A stretch of DNA of 64,000 bases from Flavobacteriales bacterium (GCA_019638115.1 JAHBUK010000003.1:434001-498000); one strand, 5' to 3'; counted from the stretch's first letter, positions 35,068 through 45,226 are shown. Notes: generated by a model from the letters alone, not told the origin. Made by a program: numbers and translations.

Positions 35068-37668
35068 TCAGAAGCTGAAGGTCACCATGGCGAAGTAGTT
35101 GCGCCCGAAGAGGTAACTGAATTTGGGTGGGAAACGGTTGGCGTCGGTGCGGTCGTATCGCAATTGCTCGAATCCGCCGATCCGGAAATCCTGGTTGTTG
35201 AGCACGTTGCTCACCGAAACGTTGAGTGCGATGCGGTACTTGCGTTGCATCATCCACGACTTGCCGAAGAAGGCGTCCACCGTGTAGTTGGCGTCGAGCT
35301 TGGTCTGGTCCAACAGCTTGGCCACCTGCGGGTCGCTATCCAGGAAATTGCCGATGGCCTCTGTGGTGCGGCGGTCCGGATTGGGGTCCAGGTACATGTT
35401 GTCGAAGTGGTTCACGTTGGCACCGATGAACCAGAACTTGGGCGCGTTGTAGCGCAGGCCCAACGAAGCGGCTGTTTGCGGCATGCCACCCACGTAGAAG
35501 TTCTCCCAGTAAACGGTGCGACCGGCAGCGAACACCTCCGGGCTGTTGTCGCGGGTAATGGTGGCCTGCGGGCGTGAGGTGTAACGGTGGCTGCCACCGG
35601 CGTACACGGCCGTCATGGTCCAAGTGCTGCTCAGGTTCGCTTCCATGCCGAGCTCCACGCCCATGTGCTCTTGGTCCACGCCGGTCATGCTGTAGTTCAC
35701 CAGCGTCAGGAATTCATCGTGGTAGAAACTGCGCGACCAGATCTGGTCCATGATCTTGCTGTAGTACACCGTGGCGCGCCCTTTCAAGCGGGGAAAGCGC
35801 AGGATGTAGTTCAGGTCGCCGGAATACATGGTCTCGTTCTGCAGGTCGTTCACCACGGTGCCTCGTGTGCGGGGCGAAATGAAGGCGGTGCGCGGAAGCG
35901 GTGGGCGGGTCATCAGCGCGGCATTGGCACTGAGGAATTGGCGGCCACTGAGCTTGTACACCGCGCCGCCCTTCACACCGTAACTGATGAACTGCTGCTT
36001 CTCGGAATCGCCCAGGCTCTCGTTCGGGAAACGGCCATTGCGCAAACGACCTTCACGCCAGAACTGGTTGTAGCTGAGTTCCGCCCCCATGTAATACTCC
36101 CAGTGTTCGGTCTTTCCTTCGTACTGGGTGAAGGCATTGTAGTAGCGGGTGTGGATGTCGTAGTCGTAGCCGAACTTGTCGCCTTGGCGCACCACCTTGT
36201 TGGTCATGTCAAGGTCGTTCTGCGATACCAGCGTGTCGTTGAAATCACGGTCCGCGAACTGGTCGATGTCCACCCAGAAATCACCCCCGAGCAGATCGTC
36301 GATGGTCTTGAAGTAATGGGTGCGCTGCAAGTGCAGGCTGCCGCCGTAGGTGATCTGGCGATCGTTCTCCAGGGCCTTGCTGTAAACCGAGTTGATGCCG
36401 ATGCGCGTGGGATCGGCACGCACTTCCTCCAGGATGTATTTGCTGCGGTTGCCGGTTATGGTATTGCCCGCTATGCCATTGGCGTTCTCCACGGTGTAGA
36501 GGTTCTTGCCGTTGGCGAAGTACAATTGGTCCCAGTCGATCTGCCGGGTGTTCACATCGTTCATCCAAGCGTTCGCCAGTTCAGCTGCTTGATCGGGGTC
36601 GTTCTGGCCGTTGCCGGAAAGCGAAGGCATGAAATAGCTGGGCAGGTAGCGGTAGTAGTCGGGGCGTGGATCGCGGGCGTCGAACCAGTTGAGGCCGCTC
36701 AGGCCATCGCGGCCGAAAGTGTAGAAGAGCGTGGTGTTCCAGGTGCTCTTCTCATCCGGGGTGAAGTAGTGGCTGGCCATCACCATGGGCTTGTGGTCGA
36801 AGCTCATGCGTGCGTTTCGCTTAACACCACCTTGGTAGCCCCAGTTGGGGTTGTAGTAATTGGTTCCGGCCAGGTCGTAGGCCTCCTGTATGGCCAAACC
36901 TTGGCGCCCTTGGATCATGGGTGCACCAAAACCGGTGAAGACGAAACTGTGCCGGTCGTTCAAGCGCTTCTCGGCACTTACGAGGTACGCGTACGCATTG
37001 AAGCTGGTGCCCTCCGCATAGCCTTCTTCCGCCCAGCGCCGCGAGCCCGAAATAGTGAAGGCCCAGCCATCCTTGCGCAGTCCGGTGTTGTAGGTGAACA
37101 TCACGCGGTTGCGGTAGGCGCGGTTGGTGGAAGCGTAACTGGTGCGCACGCCTTTGCGCATCTCGCTCGCCCGCATGTGGATGTCCGTGTAGCCTCCCAG
37201 TCCTCCGAAATTCAGGCGGGAAGCGGAAACGCCCGTGCGCACCTGCATCCAACGTGTAATGTCGTTCAAGCCGGCCCACATGGACCACGTGGCCCAGCCG
37301 CTCTCCATATCGTTCACCAAAATGCCGTTGATGCTCACCAGCATGTTGCGGGTGTCGTAACCGCGTATGCGGAAACGTGCACTGCCGAAGCTGAAACCGG
37401 CCGTGGAGGTGAACACATCGCGCGAGCCTTGCAGAATGCCGGAGATGTCCTGCGATCCCACTTCGGAGTCCAGGTCATCCGCCGTTACGGAGATGACGGG
37501 CGTGGTGGGTTGGGTGCTGGCCACCGTGTCCACCCGTGGCGGGGGCGGCGCCACCAGGCTGGTGTCGCTTTGCGCGATGAGTGCCGAGGGCAACAACAGG
37601 GAGAACAGAAGGGTGGCAGTGGGAAAGCCCGGAAGCCTTGTGCTGCGAAGGATGCACGAAGTGCGCAT
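35068..37668 (-). CDS. TonB-dependent outer-membrane receptor
   Basis: The ATG at 37668 gives 866 residues with a long signal peptide (ending SALIAQ), a plug (about 70-190; RFRIRGYDTRNMLVSINGI, LNFGGLGGYTDIHMR) and a barrel ending ...NYFAMVTFSF with a C-terminal Phe. It lacks the carboxypeptidase-like N-terminal domain. It heads a three-gene run with the DUF5689 lipoprotein and the OB-fold T9SS protein, so its ligand is probably delivered by these partners. Nucleic-acid breakdown products are a reasonable guess given the nucleases at 19021-22426. Confidence 0.88.
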   Translation of the reverse strand: MRTSCILRSTRLPGFPTATLLFSLLLPSALIAQSDTSLVAPPPPRVDTVASTQPTTPVISVTADDLDSEVGSQDISGILQGSRDVFTSTAGFSFGSARFRIRGYDTRNMLVSINGILVNDMESGWATWSMWAGLNDITRWMQVRTGVSASRLNFGGLGGYTDIHMRASEMRKGVRTSYASTNRAYRNRVMFTYNTGLRKDGWAFTISGSRRWAEEGYAEGTSFNAYAYLVSAEKRLNDRHSFVFTGFGAPMIQGRQGLAIQEAYDLAGTNYYNPNWGYQGGVKRNARMSFDHKPMVMASHYFTPDEKSTWNTTLFYTFGRDGLSGLNWFDARDPRPDYYRYLPSYFMPSLSGNGQNDPDQAAELANAWMNDVNTRQIDWDQLYFANGKNLYTVENANGIAGNTITGNRSKYILEEVRADPTRIGINSVYSKALENDRQITYGGSLHLQRTHYFKTIDDLLGGDFWVDIDQFADRDFNDTLVSQNDLDMTNKVVRQGDKFGYDYDIHTRYYNAFTQYEGKTEHWEYYMGAELSYNQFWREGRLRNGRFPNESLGDSEKQQFISYGVKGGAVYKLSGRQFLSANAALMTRPPLPRTAFISPRTRGTVVNDLQNETMYSGDLNYILRFPRLKGRATVYYSKIMDQIWSRSFYHDEFLTLVNYSMTGVDQEHMGVELGMEANLSSTWTMTAVYAGGSHRYTSRPQATITRDNSPEVFAAGRTVYWENFYVGGMPQTAASLGLRYNAPKFWFIGANVNHFDNMYLDPNPDRRTTEAIGNFLDSDPQVAKLLDQTKLDANYTVDAFFGKSWMMQRKYRIALNVSVSNVLNNQDFRIGGFEQLRYDRTDANRFPPKFSYLFGRNYFAMVTFSF

Positions 37669-37776
37669 GGAGCGGGGTGAGGGGGTGGACACCGGGCCGG
37701 GTCTTTCCAGGGACGGTGAAGCGGTGTGCTGGGTTGGTGGCGCGTAGGGATGGCGCCGGTATTCCGTATCGGCTGG

Positions 37777-37784
37777 CAAAAGTA
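37777..37784 (-). promoter_or_regulatory. Bacteroidota -7 promoter box for the receptor operon
   Basis: The minus strand reads TACTTTTG, a full match to TAnnTTTG, 109 bases upstream of the receptor ATG. It lies in the 290-base divergent gap 37669-37958, where I see no gene. Confidence 0.45.
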
Positions 37785-37937
37785 AGGCGCTCAGGGGCCT
37801 CTTCCATGTTGTCGTTCGGTTAATTCATTGCCCCCTGAAGATGTTGCGGAAAAGGGCCGGTGGGTGCCTTCATCAAGCTTTTCAAGCATGGTCATCTTCG
37901 GGCGGTCGCTTCCGGCTCCATCAGGCTGATACTGAGC

Positions 37938-37945
37938 TACATTTG
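37938..37945 (+). promoter_or_regulatory. Bacteroidota -7 promoter box for the repeat protein
   Basis: TACATTTG matches TAnnTTTG and ends 13 bases before the ATG at 37959. Confidence 0.55.
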
Positions 37946-37958
37946 ATCTTTATTGCGG

Positions 37959-40900
37959 ATGCTCCCTCCGCGCTTCATTGTGGTGTTCCTCCCGCACACA
38001 CGCCCCATCCACCCGCTGCGCTTGTTCGGCTTGCTTGTCGGCTTGGCCATGGGGCTGGTGCTGCGCGCCGATCATTTCTCCGGGGCTTCCATCACCTACA
38101 CCTGCGACGGGGGCGGTTTTTACACCATCACGCTGGATCTGTACATGGACTGTGCAGGCGTGCCGGTCACCCCCCAGCAATTGCGCTTCGAGAACGATTG
38201 CGGAACGGTATTCACCCTCACCAACCTGCTGCCCACTGTTTCCGAAGAGGTCTCGCAGATCTGCCCTGCACAAGTAGGCAATACCACCTGCAACGGTGGC
38301 GCTTTCCCGGGCTTCATCCGACACCGCTTCATCCGCACCTTGTTTCTGGCATCCTGCGATAGTTGGCGATTCAGCTGGTGGGTGTGTTGCCGCAACGTGC
38401 TGGTGAACGTGGTGAACGAGCCGGGCACCTACGTCTCCACCACGCTGAACAATGCCACCGCCCCGTGCGACAATTCGCCGGTGTTCGCCGATGATGGGAT
38501 CCCTTTCGTGTGCTTGGGAGAACCGGTGCTCTACAATCCCGGGGTTACCGATCCGGACGGCAACACGCTATCCTTCGCATTGGTAAGCGCACAGTTCGGT
38601 GCACCCAACCCCTTCCCGGTCACCTATGAGCCGGGCTACTCCGGTGCAGCGCCTATCCCCGGCATCACCATGGATCCGCTCACCGGGCAAATGGACTTCA
38701 CGCCCACCATCATCGGCAACTACGCGGTTGCCTACCAGGTCTCCACCTTCGATCCCATCGGCAACCTCATCGGCACGGTCATCCGCGACCTGATGTTCGT
38801 GGTGATACCCTGCCCAGGCTCGCCGCCTTCCACCAATGGACTGCAAAATGCCAGCGGCGGTGCGGTCATCCTTTCCCCCTTCGTGTTGGAGGTCTGTGAT
38901 GGCCTGCAGTTCTGCACCGACCTGGTCTTTACCGATCCCGATCCCGGACAGGTGATCAGCGTGGTGTCCAATGCGCTGAACCTGCTGCCCGGTGCCACCT
39001 TTTCGGTTGTTGGCACACAGCCGGCAACGGTCACGCTGTGCTGGACTGCCGATGCCGCCCAACTTCCGGTCAACGTGTACCTACAGGCTGCCGATGGCAC
39101 TTGCCCCATCCAGAACGTGGCCTCGGTATCGGTGCTGTTGCAAGCTGCGGTACCCAGCCAAGCGCTGCCCAATGCTGGTGCGCCTGGCAACATTGCCGTG
39201 TGTGACAACGGGCCACCGCTGGACCTCTTTCCGCTGCTGGGCGGGAACCCCGATCAAGGCGGTACTTGGACCACGCCTTCGGGCGCCTTCCATTCCGGTA
39301 CTTACCTGCCCGGCACCGATGTGTTGGGCGTGTACACCTATACCGTAGGCAATGCCTGTGTGCAGGCCAGCAGCGCGGTCACCGTTTCCGACCTGAACCC
39401 CGATCCCGGAACGGACGCAAGCCTTGTGCTCTGCTCCAATTCCGCAGCGGTTCCGCTCTTCCAGAGCATCGGTGGTACGCCCGATGTTGGCGGCACATGG
39501 AGCGGTCCGGCAGGCCCGATGGACGGCATCTTCACGCCGGGCACCTCACTGCCGGGCAACTACGTGTACACGGTGGGCGGTGTCGCTTGTGCTGCGGTCT
39601 TTTCCACGCTTACCGTGAATGTGGTGGCATCTCCGAACGCTGGCAGTGACGCAGCGCTCACGCTCTGTTCATCGGGTTCGGCGCAGGATCTCTTCCCCTT
39701 GCTGGGTGGTGCAGCGCAGGCCGGTGGCACCTGGGTTGCTCCCGGAGGAAGTGCGTTCGGTGGCACCTTCAACCCGGCGATGCATGCGGCGGGTGCTTAC
39801 GTGTACACGGTGACCGGCACGGCGCCTTGTGCGAATGCGAGCGCGATGGTGACGGTGAGCATCAGCGCAGCGGCGAACGCGGGCAGCAGTGCCACAACGA
39901 GCGTGTGCGACAACGGTGCTGCTATTGCGCTCTTCCCCTTGCTGGGCGCAGCAGCCAACGCGGGCGGCACCTGGAGCGGCCCCGGCGGTGCGATGAACGG
40001 CAGCTTCACACCCGGTGTTGATGCAGCGGGCATCTACACCTACACGGTAAGCGGCCCAGCGCCTTGTCCTGCGGTCTCTTCCTCGGTTACAGTGAACGTG
40101 ATCTTATCTCCGAACGCTGGTAGCGATGCAACGCTCACGCTCTGTTCATCGGGTTCGGCGCAGGATCTCTTCCCGCTGTTGGGTGCTGCAGCGCAGGCCG
40201 GTGGATCATGGGTCGGTCCCGGTGGAAGTGCGTTCGGCGGCACCTTCGACCCGGCTGTGCATGCGGCGGGCGTGTATGTGTACACGGTGAACGGCACGGC
40301 GCCTTGTGCGAATGCGAGCGCGACGGTGACGGTGAACATCAGCGCAGCGGCGAACGCGGGCAGCAGTGCCACGACGAGCGTGTGCGACAACGGTGCTGCT
40401 GTTGCGCTCTTCCCCTTGCTGGGCGCAGCGGCCAATGCGGGCGGCACGTGGAGCGGTCCCGGGGGTGCGATGAACGGCAGCTTCACACCCGGTGTTGATG
40501 CGGCGGGCATCTACAGCTACACGGTAAGCGGCCCAGCGCCTTGTCCTGCGGTCTCTTCCTCGGTTACAGTGAACGTGATCTTATCGCCCAACGCGGGCAG
40601 TGATGTAGCGCTCACGCTCTGCTCATCCGGCGGAGCACAGGACCTCTTTCCCTTGTTGGGTGGTGCAGCACAGGCCGGTGGTTCGTGGGTCGGTCCCGGT
40701 GGAAGTGTGTTCGGCGGCACCTTCGATCCGGCTGTGCATGCGGCGGGTGCTTATGTGTACACGGTGACCGGCACGGCGCCTTGTGCGAATGCGAGCGCGA
40801 CGGTGACGGTCTTCGTGACGGACAACGCCAATGCGGGCACTGACAACGCAATCGTGTTGTGCAGCAATGCTCCTGCGTTGGACCTGTTCACAGCATTGGG

Positions 40901-43523
40901 CGGAACACCTGATCCAGGAGGCACCTGGTCTGGTCCGGGCGGGGCCATGAGCGGGGTCTTCACACCCGGGTCGAATGCGGCCGGCACGTACACCTACACC
41001 ATCGCGCCTTTGCCTCCCTGTCTGGGTGCCGCCGCCAGCGTGAGCATCACCGTGGTCGATGCTCCGAACGCAGGAGTGGATGCGTTGATCGATCGCTGTA
41101 CCACCGATGCACCGGTACAACTCTTTCCCTTATTGGGTGCTGCTGCGGAAGCGGGTGGTTCCTGGTCCTCCCCGGGTGGTGGTGCCTTTGGCGGAACGAT
41201 CGATCCGGCGAACGCTGCAAATGGTGCCTACACCTACACGGTGAGTGGCAGCGCACCGTGTTCAGCGGCGAGTGCCACGGTGCAGGTGAACATCAGCACG
41301 GCGCCCCAGGCCGGTGGTGCTGCATCGCTGTCCTTGTGTAGTACGTCACCAGCGATCGAGCTCTTCGCGCAGTTGGGCGGCAGTCCCGATCCCGGTGGCC
41401 AATGGAGCGGCCCTGCTGGTGCTGCGAACGGAAGCTTCCTGCCGGCCAGCGATCCGGCGGGCATCTACACGTATTCCTTGCCAGCGGTGGGCGCTTGTTC
41501 GTCGGCACAGAGCACGGTCACCATTGCTGTGGAAACGGCCCCCGACGCGGGTGGCTCGGGCACACTGCAGGTGTGTGCGGAAGCAGCTCCAGTGGACCTC
41601 TTCCAACAGTTGGGCGGCGCGGCACAGCCTGGTGGTGCGTGGACTGCTCCGGATGGGTCCAGTGTTCCGGGCGTGTTCGATCCGGCTACACAACCAGCGG
41701 GTACCTACACATACACGCTTGTAGGCAACTTGTGCCCTGCGGTTTCGGCGGCAGTGCAAGTGAGCATCGTTCCTCCGGCGCAGGCCGGTCCGGGGGGCAG
41801 CCAACAGTTCTGCGACAGCGATGCACCCGTTGCGCTCTTCAGCCTGCTTGGTGGCACCCCCGATGCTGGTGGCACTTGGACCGATGCTTCGGGCAACGAA
41901 GTGCCACCGCTTTTCGATCCGGCCTCTTCCACCCCGGGCACCTTCACGTACAGCGTGCAGTCCGCGCCGCAGTGTGCCAGCGCGCAGGCCGTGCTCATCA
42001 TCTCGGTGTCCCCACGGCCTTTCGCCGGTACCGGTGGGCCGCTCTCGCTCTGTGACAACAGCGGCCCAGCAGCGCTGAGCGATGGTCTCTCCGGCTTCTT
42101 CCAGAACACCGGTACGTGGTCCGCGCCGAACGGCGGGCTGCACGGTGCATTCTTCAATCCCTTGTCGGATGTGGCTGGCGAGTACACCTACACGGTCCCT
42201 GGGCAGGCTCCGTGCCCGGATGCCACGGCAGTGGTCGAGGTGTTGGTGATACCTGCACCGCATGCAGGCAGTTCTGCCGTGGTGCAACTCTGTTCTGACC
42301 AGGGTGATCTGTTGCTCACCGAACTGCTCGGTGGATCGCCACAACTCGATGGCGTTTGGGTCGGACCGGAAGGCACCCCGGTTCCCAACACCTTCTCTCC
42401 GGCCGCACAGAACGCCGGCTTGTACACCTACAGCGTCAGCACTGCCGCACCCTGCGTGCCGGCGGAATCCACCGTGCTCATCGGCATCAGCCAAGCTGTG
42501 CAGGCAGGTTCCGATGCGAGCCTCACCCTGTGTTGGACCGATGGCCCCATTGAACTCTTCAGCCTGCTTGGCGCTGCCGATCAAGGCGGCACTTGGATCG
42601 GCCCGAACGGTGCCGCTTTCACAGGCTTGCTGGATCCCGCGTCGGCGAACGTGGCAAGCGGTGTCTACACCTATACGCTCGTGCCGCAAGCACCCTGCGC
42701 GGCGAGCAGTGCCCAAGTGCAGGTGAACGCGATCGCGGAACCGCTTGCTGCACCCGATGCTTTGGGCAACGGCGCCTGTGCCCCGGCCGAGGTGTTGCTC
42801 ACCAGCGGCTACTCCGGGCCGGGCGAATGCCTTTGGCTCTTGAGCGATGGAACACTGATCAGCGGATGCGGTCCGCAAGCGATCACCTTGGTGAACGCAG
42901 GCAACACCAGTGCTCTACTGCAGATCGATCCCGGCGGTGGCTGCCCTCAGGTGACCTTTGCGCTCATGGGCGGCATCTTGGTGAATGAGCCGCCCACGGC
43001 CGACTTCAGCGTGACACCGGAATTCCTCACCGTGCAGCGGCCCACGCTCTTCGCCAGCAACAACAGCAGCGGTGCAACCAGCTTCACGTGGTCGGTGGAT
43101 GGACAGCCGGTCTCCAACAGCACGGATCTCCTGTACACCTTCCCGGCCGTGCTCGGCAACAACTATGCGCTGTGTCTGGTGGCCTTCGCAGACGCGCAGT
43201 GCAGCGACACGCTCTGCCTGCCCATCACGGTGGAGGATGGGCCGCTGGTCTTCGTGCCCAACACCTTCTCGCCCGATGGCGACGGCATCAACGACATCTT
43301 CCTGCCAGTGGTTAGCGGCCTTGCACCGGGCAGCTACAGCTTGGAGGTGTACGACCGCTGGGGGCGCATGCTGTTCCGCACCATCGATCCCGCTGCCGGA
43401 TGGGATGGCCGTGCCGCTGGGGTGGAGGTGCCGCAAGGCGTGTACGTGTGGCAGCTCGCCGGCAAGGACCTGCGCAGTACCGAGCGGGTGCAGCATATGG
43501 GGCACGTGACCTTGGTGCGATAA
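37959..43523 (+). CDS. Giant repeat protein with gliding-motility-type (type B) T9SS C-terminal domain
   Basis: The 1854-residue protein starts (ATG 37959, preferred over the TTG at 37953) with a signal-anchor-like segment and a cysteine-rich N-terminal domain (about 30-290). A beta domain and 15 repeats of about 75-80 residues follow (nt 39171-42740). Each repeat begins with an NAG-type turn and a cysteine (LTLCSSG or SVCDNG), then LFPLLG, a GG-[TS]-W-xx-P-GG turn and Y-x-Y-T-V. A PKD-like domain (FTWSVDGQPV) and the C-terminal signature NTFSPDGDGIND...YDRWGRMLF end the protein. It is a T9SS-exported, surface-attached adhesin-like filament. Three central double repeats are nearly identical in DNA. 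Confidence 0.9.
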   Translation: MLPPRFIVVFLPHTRPIHPLRLFGLLVGLAMGLVLRADHFSGASITYTCDGGGFYTITLDLYMDCAGVPVTPQQLRFENDCGTVFTLTNLLPTVSEEVSQICPAQVGNTTCNGGAFPGFIRHRFIRTLFLASCDSWRFSWWVCCRNVLVNVVNEPGTYVSTTLNNATAPCDNSPVFADDGIPFVCLGEPVLYNPGVTDPDGNTLSFALVSAQFGAPNPFPVTYEPGYSGAAPIPGITMDPLTGQMDFTPTIIGNYAVAYQVSTFDPIGNLIGTVIRDLMFVVIPCPGSPPSTNGLQNASGGAVILSPFVLEVCDGLQFCTDLVFTDPDPGQVISVVSNALNLLPGATFSVVGTQPATVTLCWTADAAQLPVNVYLQAADGTCPIQNVASVSVLLQAAVPSQALPNAGAPGNIAVCDNGPPLDLFPLLGGNPDQGGTWTTPSGAFHSGTYLPGTDVLGVYTYTVGNACVQASSAVTVSDLNPDPGTDASLVLCSNSAAVPLFQSIGGTPDVGGTWSGPAGPMDGIFTPGTSLPGNYVYTVGGVACAAVFSTLTVNVVASPNAGSDAALTLCSSGSAQDLFPLLGGAAQAGGTWVAPGGSAFGGTFNPAMHAAGAYVYTVTGTAPCANASAMVTVSISAAANAGSSATTSVCDNGAAIALFPLLGAAANAGGTWSGPGGAMNGSFTPGVDAAGIYTYTVSGPAPCPAVSSSVTVNVILSPNAGSDATLTLCSSGSAQDLFPLLGAAAQAGGSWVGPGGSAFGGTFDPAVHAAGVYVYTVNGTAPCANASATVTVNISAAANAGSSATTSVCDNGAAVALFPLLGAAANAGGTWSGPGGAMNGSFTPGVDAAGIYSYTVSGPAPCPAVSSSVTVNVILSPNAGSDVALTLCSSGGAQDLFPLLGGAAQAGGSWVGPGGSVFGGTFDPAVHAAGAYVYTVTGTAPCANASATVTVFVTDNANAGTDNAIVLCSNAPALDLFTALGGTPDPGGTWSGPGGAMSGVFTPGSNAAGTYTYTIAPLPPCLGAAASVSITVVDAPNAGVDALIDRCTTDAPVQLFPLLGAAAEAGGSWSSPGGGAFGGTIDPANAANGAYTYTVSGSAPCSAASATVQVNISTAPQAGGAASLSLCSTSPAIELFAQLGGSPDPGGQWSGPAGAANGSFLPASDPAGIYTYSLPAVGACSSAQSTVTIAVETAPDAGGSGTLQVCAEAAPVDLFQQLGGAAQPGGAWTAPDGSSVPGVFDPATQPAGTYTYTLVGNLCPAVSAAVQVSIVPPAQAGPGGSQQFCDSDAPVALFSLLGGTPDAGGTWTDASGNEVPPLFDPASSTPGTFTYSVQSAPQCASAQAVLIISVSPRPFAGTGGPLSLCDNSGPAALSDGLSGFFQNTGTWSAPNGGLHGAFFNPLSDVAGEYTYTVPGQAPCPDATAVVEVLVIPAPHAGSSAVVQLCSDQGDLLLTELLGGSPQLDGVWVGPEGTPVPNTFSPAAQNAGLYTYSVSTAAPCVPAESTVLIGISQAVQAGSDASLTLCWTDGPIELFSLLGAADQGGTWIGPNGAAFTGLLDPASANVASGVYTYTLVPQAPCAASSAQVQVNAIAEPLAAPDALGNGACAPAEVLLTSGYSGPGECLWLLSDGTLISGCGPQAITLVNAGNTSALLQIDPGGGCPQVTFALMGGILVNEPPTADFSVTPEFLTVQRPTLFASNNSSGATSFTWSVDGQPVSNSTDLLYTFPAVLGNNYALCLVAFADAQCSDTLCLPITVEDGPLVFVPNTFSPDGDGINDIFLPVVSGLAPGSYSLEVYDRWGRMLFRTIDPAAGWDGRAAGVEVPQGVYVWQLAGKDLRSTERVQHMGHVTLVR
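39636..40826 (+). repeat. 477-bp higher-order tandem repeat inside the giant gene
   Basis: Corresponding sites recur at 39636, 40113 and 40590, exactly 477 bases (159 codons) apart. Each 477-base unit holds two repeat types, one beginning NAGSD and the next NAGSS. Two full units and a half are present, with only scattered differences. The identity shows recent expansion by unequal exchange, and the exact multiple of three keeps the frame. Confidence 0.85.
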
Positions 43524-43615
43524 GGGCCTTTCGAGCATGTTGCACGTGGAAATGGCAGCAAGTCATTCGCCCAGGGTGCATATCCATGCATTGAACAACT
43601 TCGTAGATTCACACC

Positions 43616-45226
43616 ATGTTCAAGCACGCCCCCTTACTGGTCTGTGCGCTTCTTGTTGGAAGTACGCTTACCGTGCGGTCTCAGGATCCGGTATTCGCTG
43701 GACTGGTCGAAGACCAGGCGAATGGACAACGTTGGCTGCTCGATGTCAGCGCCGGTGCGGATGGTAAGTTATCCATTCTGGAGCGGGACCTGTCGGAATA
43801 TGCCACGCCTTATGAGATCATTGTCACGAGCTTTTCGTTCGAGCAGGGCGCTGCGTGGCAGAAGCGATTGATATCCGCCGATCCATCGATCATCCTGGAC
43901 CCCATGCGGATCAAGCGCCTCTCCAATGGGGAGAGTCTCGTACTCGGATTCCTGGGCAATGAGGCCAATTATGGCGAGTATTTCCTGATCCGATTGGACG
44001 CCGCCGGCATGTACCTCGGCACCACCACCTTCAGAGCCGAAGATGTAGGTCTTGATGAGGATTTCGACTTTGGGAATTCAGACCTCCACGAACTCGAGGA
44101 CGGCAGTATCTTGTTGAACATGGGGTTCACGTTCAGGCCTATACATGTCCGATGGCAAGGTGGGAAATCGGTGGACTGGGCGCGCAGCTATGTCACGTTA
44201 CCGGATACGATGCTCAAGCAGCCGTTCATGGGCTCCGTTGTCCTGCCCGGTGGCGATGTGCTGATCGCCAAGAAAACCCCACTGGATGTGTTCCTGGTGC
44301 GGGCGGACGGGCAGGGTGATGTGGTCTGGGCCAGGCGTTATGTTGGGCTGAACGCCAAGGATCTTGCACCCATGGTGCTCGGTGACGGGAGCCTCGCAAT
44401 TGCGGGAAGGAACACTGACGGTATTTACGTGGCCCGATTCAATGCCGATGGAGAGGTCATCTGGGTGAAGTTCACGACCGCCGAGCTGGTGGACTATGAG
44501 CCCAGTGGGGGATTCAAGCGCATGGCGCAACGCAGCAATGGTGACCTGTTACTCTCCCATCACTGTCGCGCATTCGGCATGCCATCCCAGGCCGGAGCAG
44601 TGATCATTCGACAGGATGGCAGCCCGATACAGGCTTGGGCGCTACAGGATGAGCAGATGGGCGGTCTCGGTGTGGTCGCGAGCATTGGTGATGAGGCCGT
44701 GATGGCCGGCTATACGATGCTGGATGTCGATGGCGCCGTTCAACGGGTGATCCTGCTGACACGATCCAACATCACGGATGATCCCTTCTGTCTTTTCGGG
44801 CCTGACGTACTGTCCACGTGGGATGCCTCCTATACGATCACATCGATCGATGCCCATGCCGTTGAGGACAGACCTGTTACGATCGGAAGCATCGAAGTGG
44901 AAGTGTTGGACATGGAGCCTCACGTGGTCACCATTTGCAGCCAGTCAACGGATATTCAAGGGGGGGCGGATCGATCCGGTCCCGCTCTGGTCATCAATGC
45001 ATTGGTCATGCAGGGCGAAGTCATCCACCTGAGCTTGGGTGGTCACATGGCCAATTCACGGATCGAGGTATTGGATATGGGAGGAAGAACCATCCTGCAT
45101 GCGTTGGTAGCCAGCGAAGGTGGCACCATCGTGGTACCCCGATCACTGGGCTCCGGGGTCTATTTGGTGCGGGTGCTCGGCATGCAGAACGAACTGTTGG
45201 GAGTGGGCAGGGTCGTTGTGCTGTAG
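43616..45226 (+). CDS. Exported beta-propeller-like T9SS protein of unknown function
   Basis: The 536-residue protein has a signal peptide (about 1-22, ending TVRSQ) and repeated blade-like elements with the pattern LxxGxxLxxG (SNGESLVLGFLG, PGGDVLIAKKT, GDGSLAIAGRNTDGI, SNGDLLLSHHC). The last 75 or so residues look like a T9SS sorting domain (IEVLDMGGRTILHAL, GSGVYLVRVLG), though the usual PNP box is missing. It is probably surface-exposed or secreted. It follows the giant repeat gene on the same strand, 92 bases downstream, but shares no clear operon signal with it. Confidence 0.72.
   Translation: MFKHAPLLVCALLVGSTLTVRSQDPVFAGLVEDQANGQRWLLDVSAGADGKLSILERDLSEYATPYEIIVTSFSFEQGAAWQKRLISADPSIILDPMRIKRLSNGESLVLGFLGNEANYGEYFLIRLDAAGMYLGTTTFRAEDVGLDEDFDFGNSDLHELEDGSILLNMGFTFRPIHVRWQGGKSVDWARSYVTLPDTMLKQPFMGSVVLPGGDVLIAKKTPLDVFLVRADGQGDVVWARRYVGLNAKDLAPMVLGDGSLAIAGRNTDGIYVARFNADGEVIWVKFTTAELVDYEPSGGFKRMAQRSNGDLLLSHHCRAFGMPSQAGAVIIRQDGSPIQAWALQDEQMGGLGVVASIGDEAVMAGYTMLDVDGAVQRVILLTRSNITDDPFCLFGPDVLSTWDASYTITSIDAHAVEDRPVTIGSIEVEVLDMEPHVVTICSQSTDIQGGADRSGPALVINALVMQGEVIHLSLGGHMANSRIEVLDMGGRTILHALVASEGGTIVVPRSLGSGVYLVRVLGMQNELLGVGRVVVL

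Noticed and set aside
35587..37680. Long plus-strand open frame (697 codons) opposite the TonB receptor at 35068-37668
   Set aside because: It is a shadow frame. The minus-strand receptor has a signal peptide, plug and C-terminal Phe, and the plus frame has none of these.
39171..42740. Regularly spaced repeats that could suggest a CRISPR array
   Set aside because: The repeats are hundreds of bases long, in frame and coding. There are no short identical repeats with unique spacers.
41346..42878. Long minus-strand open frame (510 codons) inside the giant repeat gene
   Set aside because: It mirrors the repeats of the plus-strand gene in a GC-rich sequence. No start context, domain or independent signal supports it.
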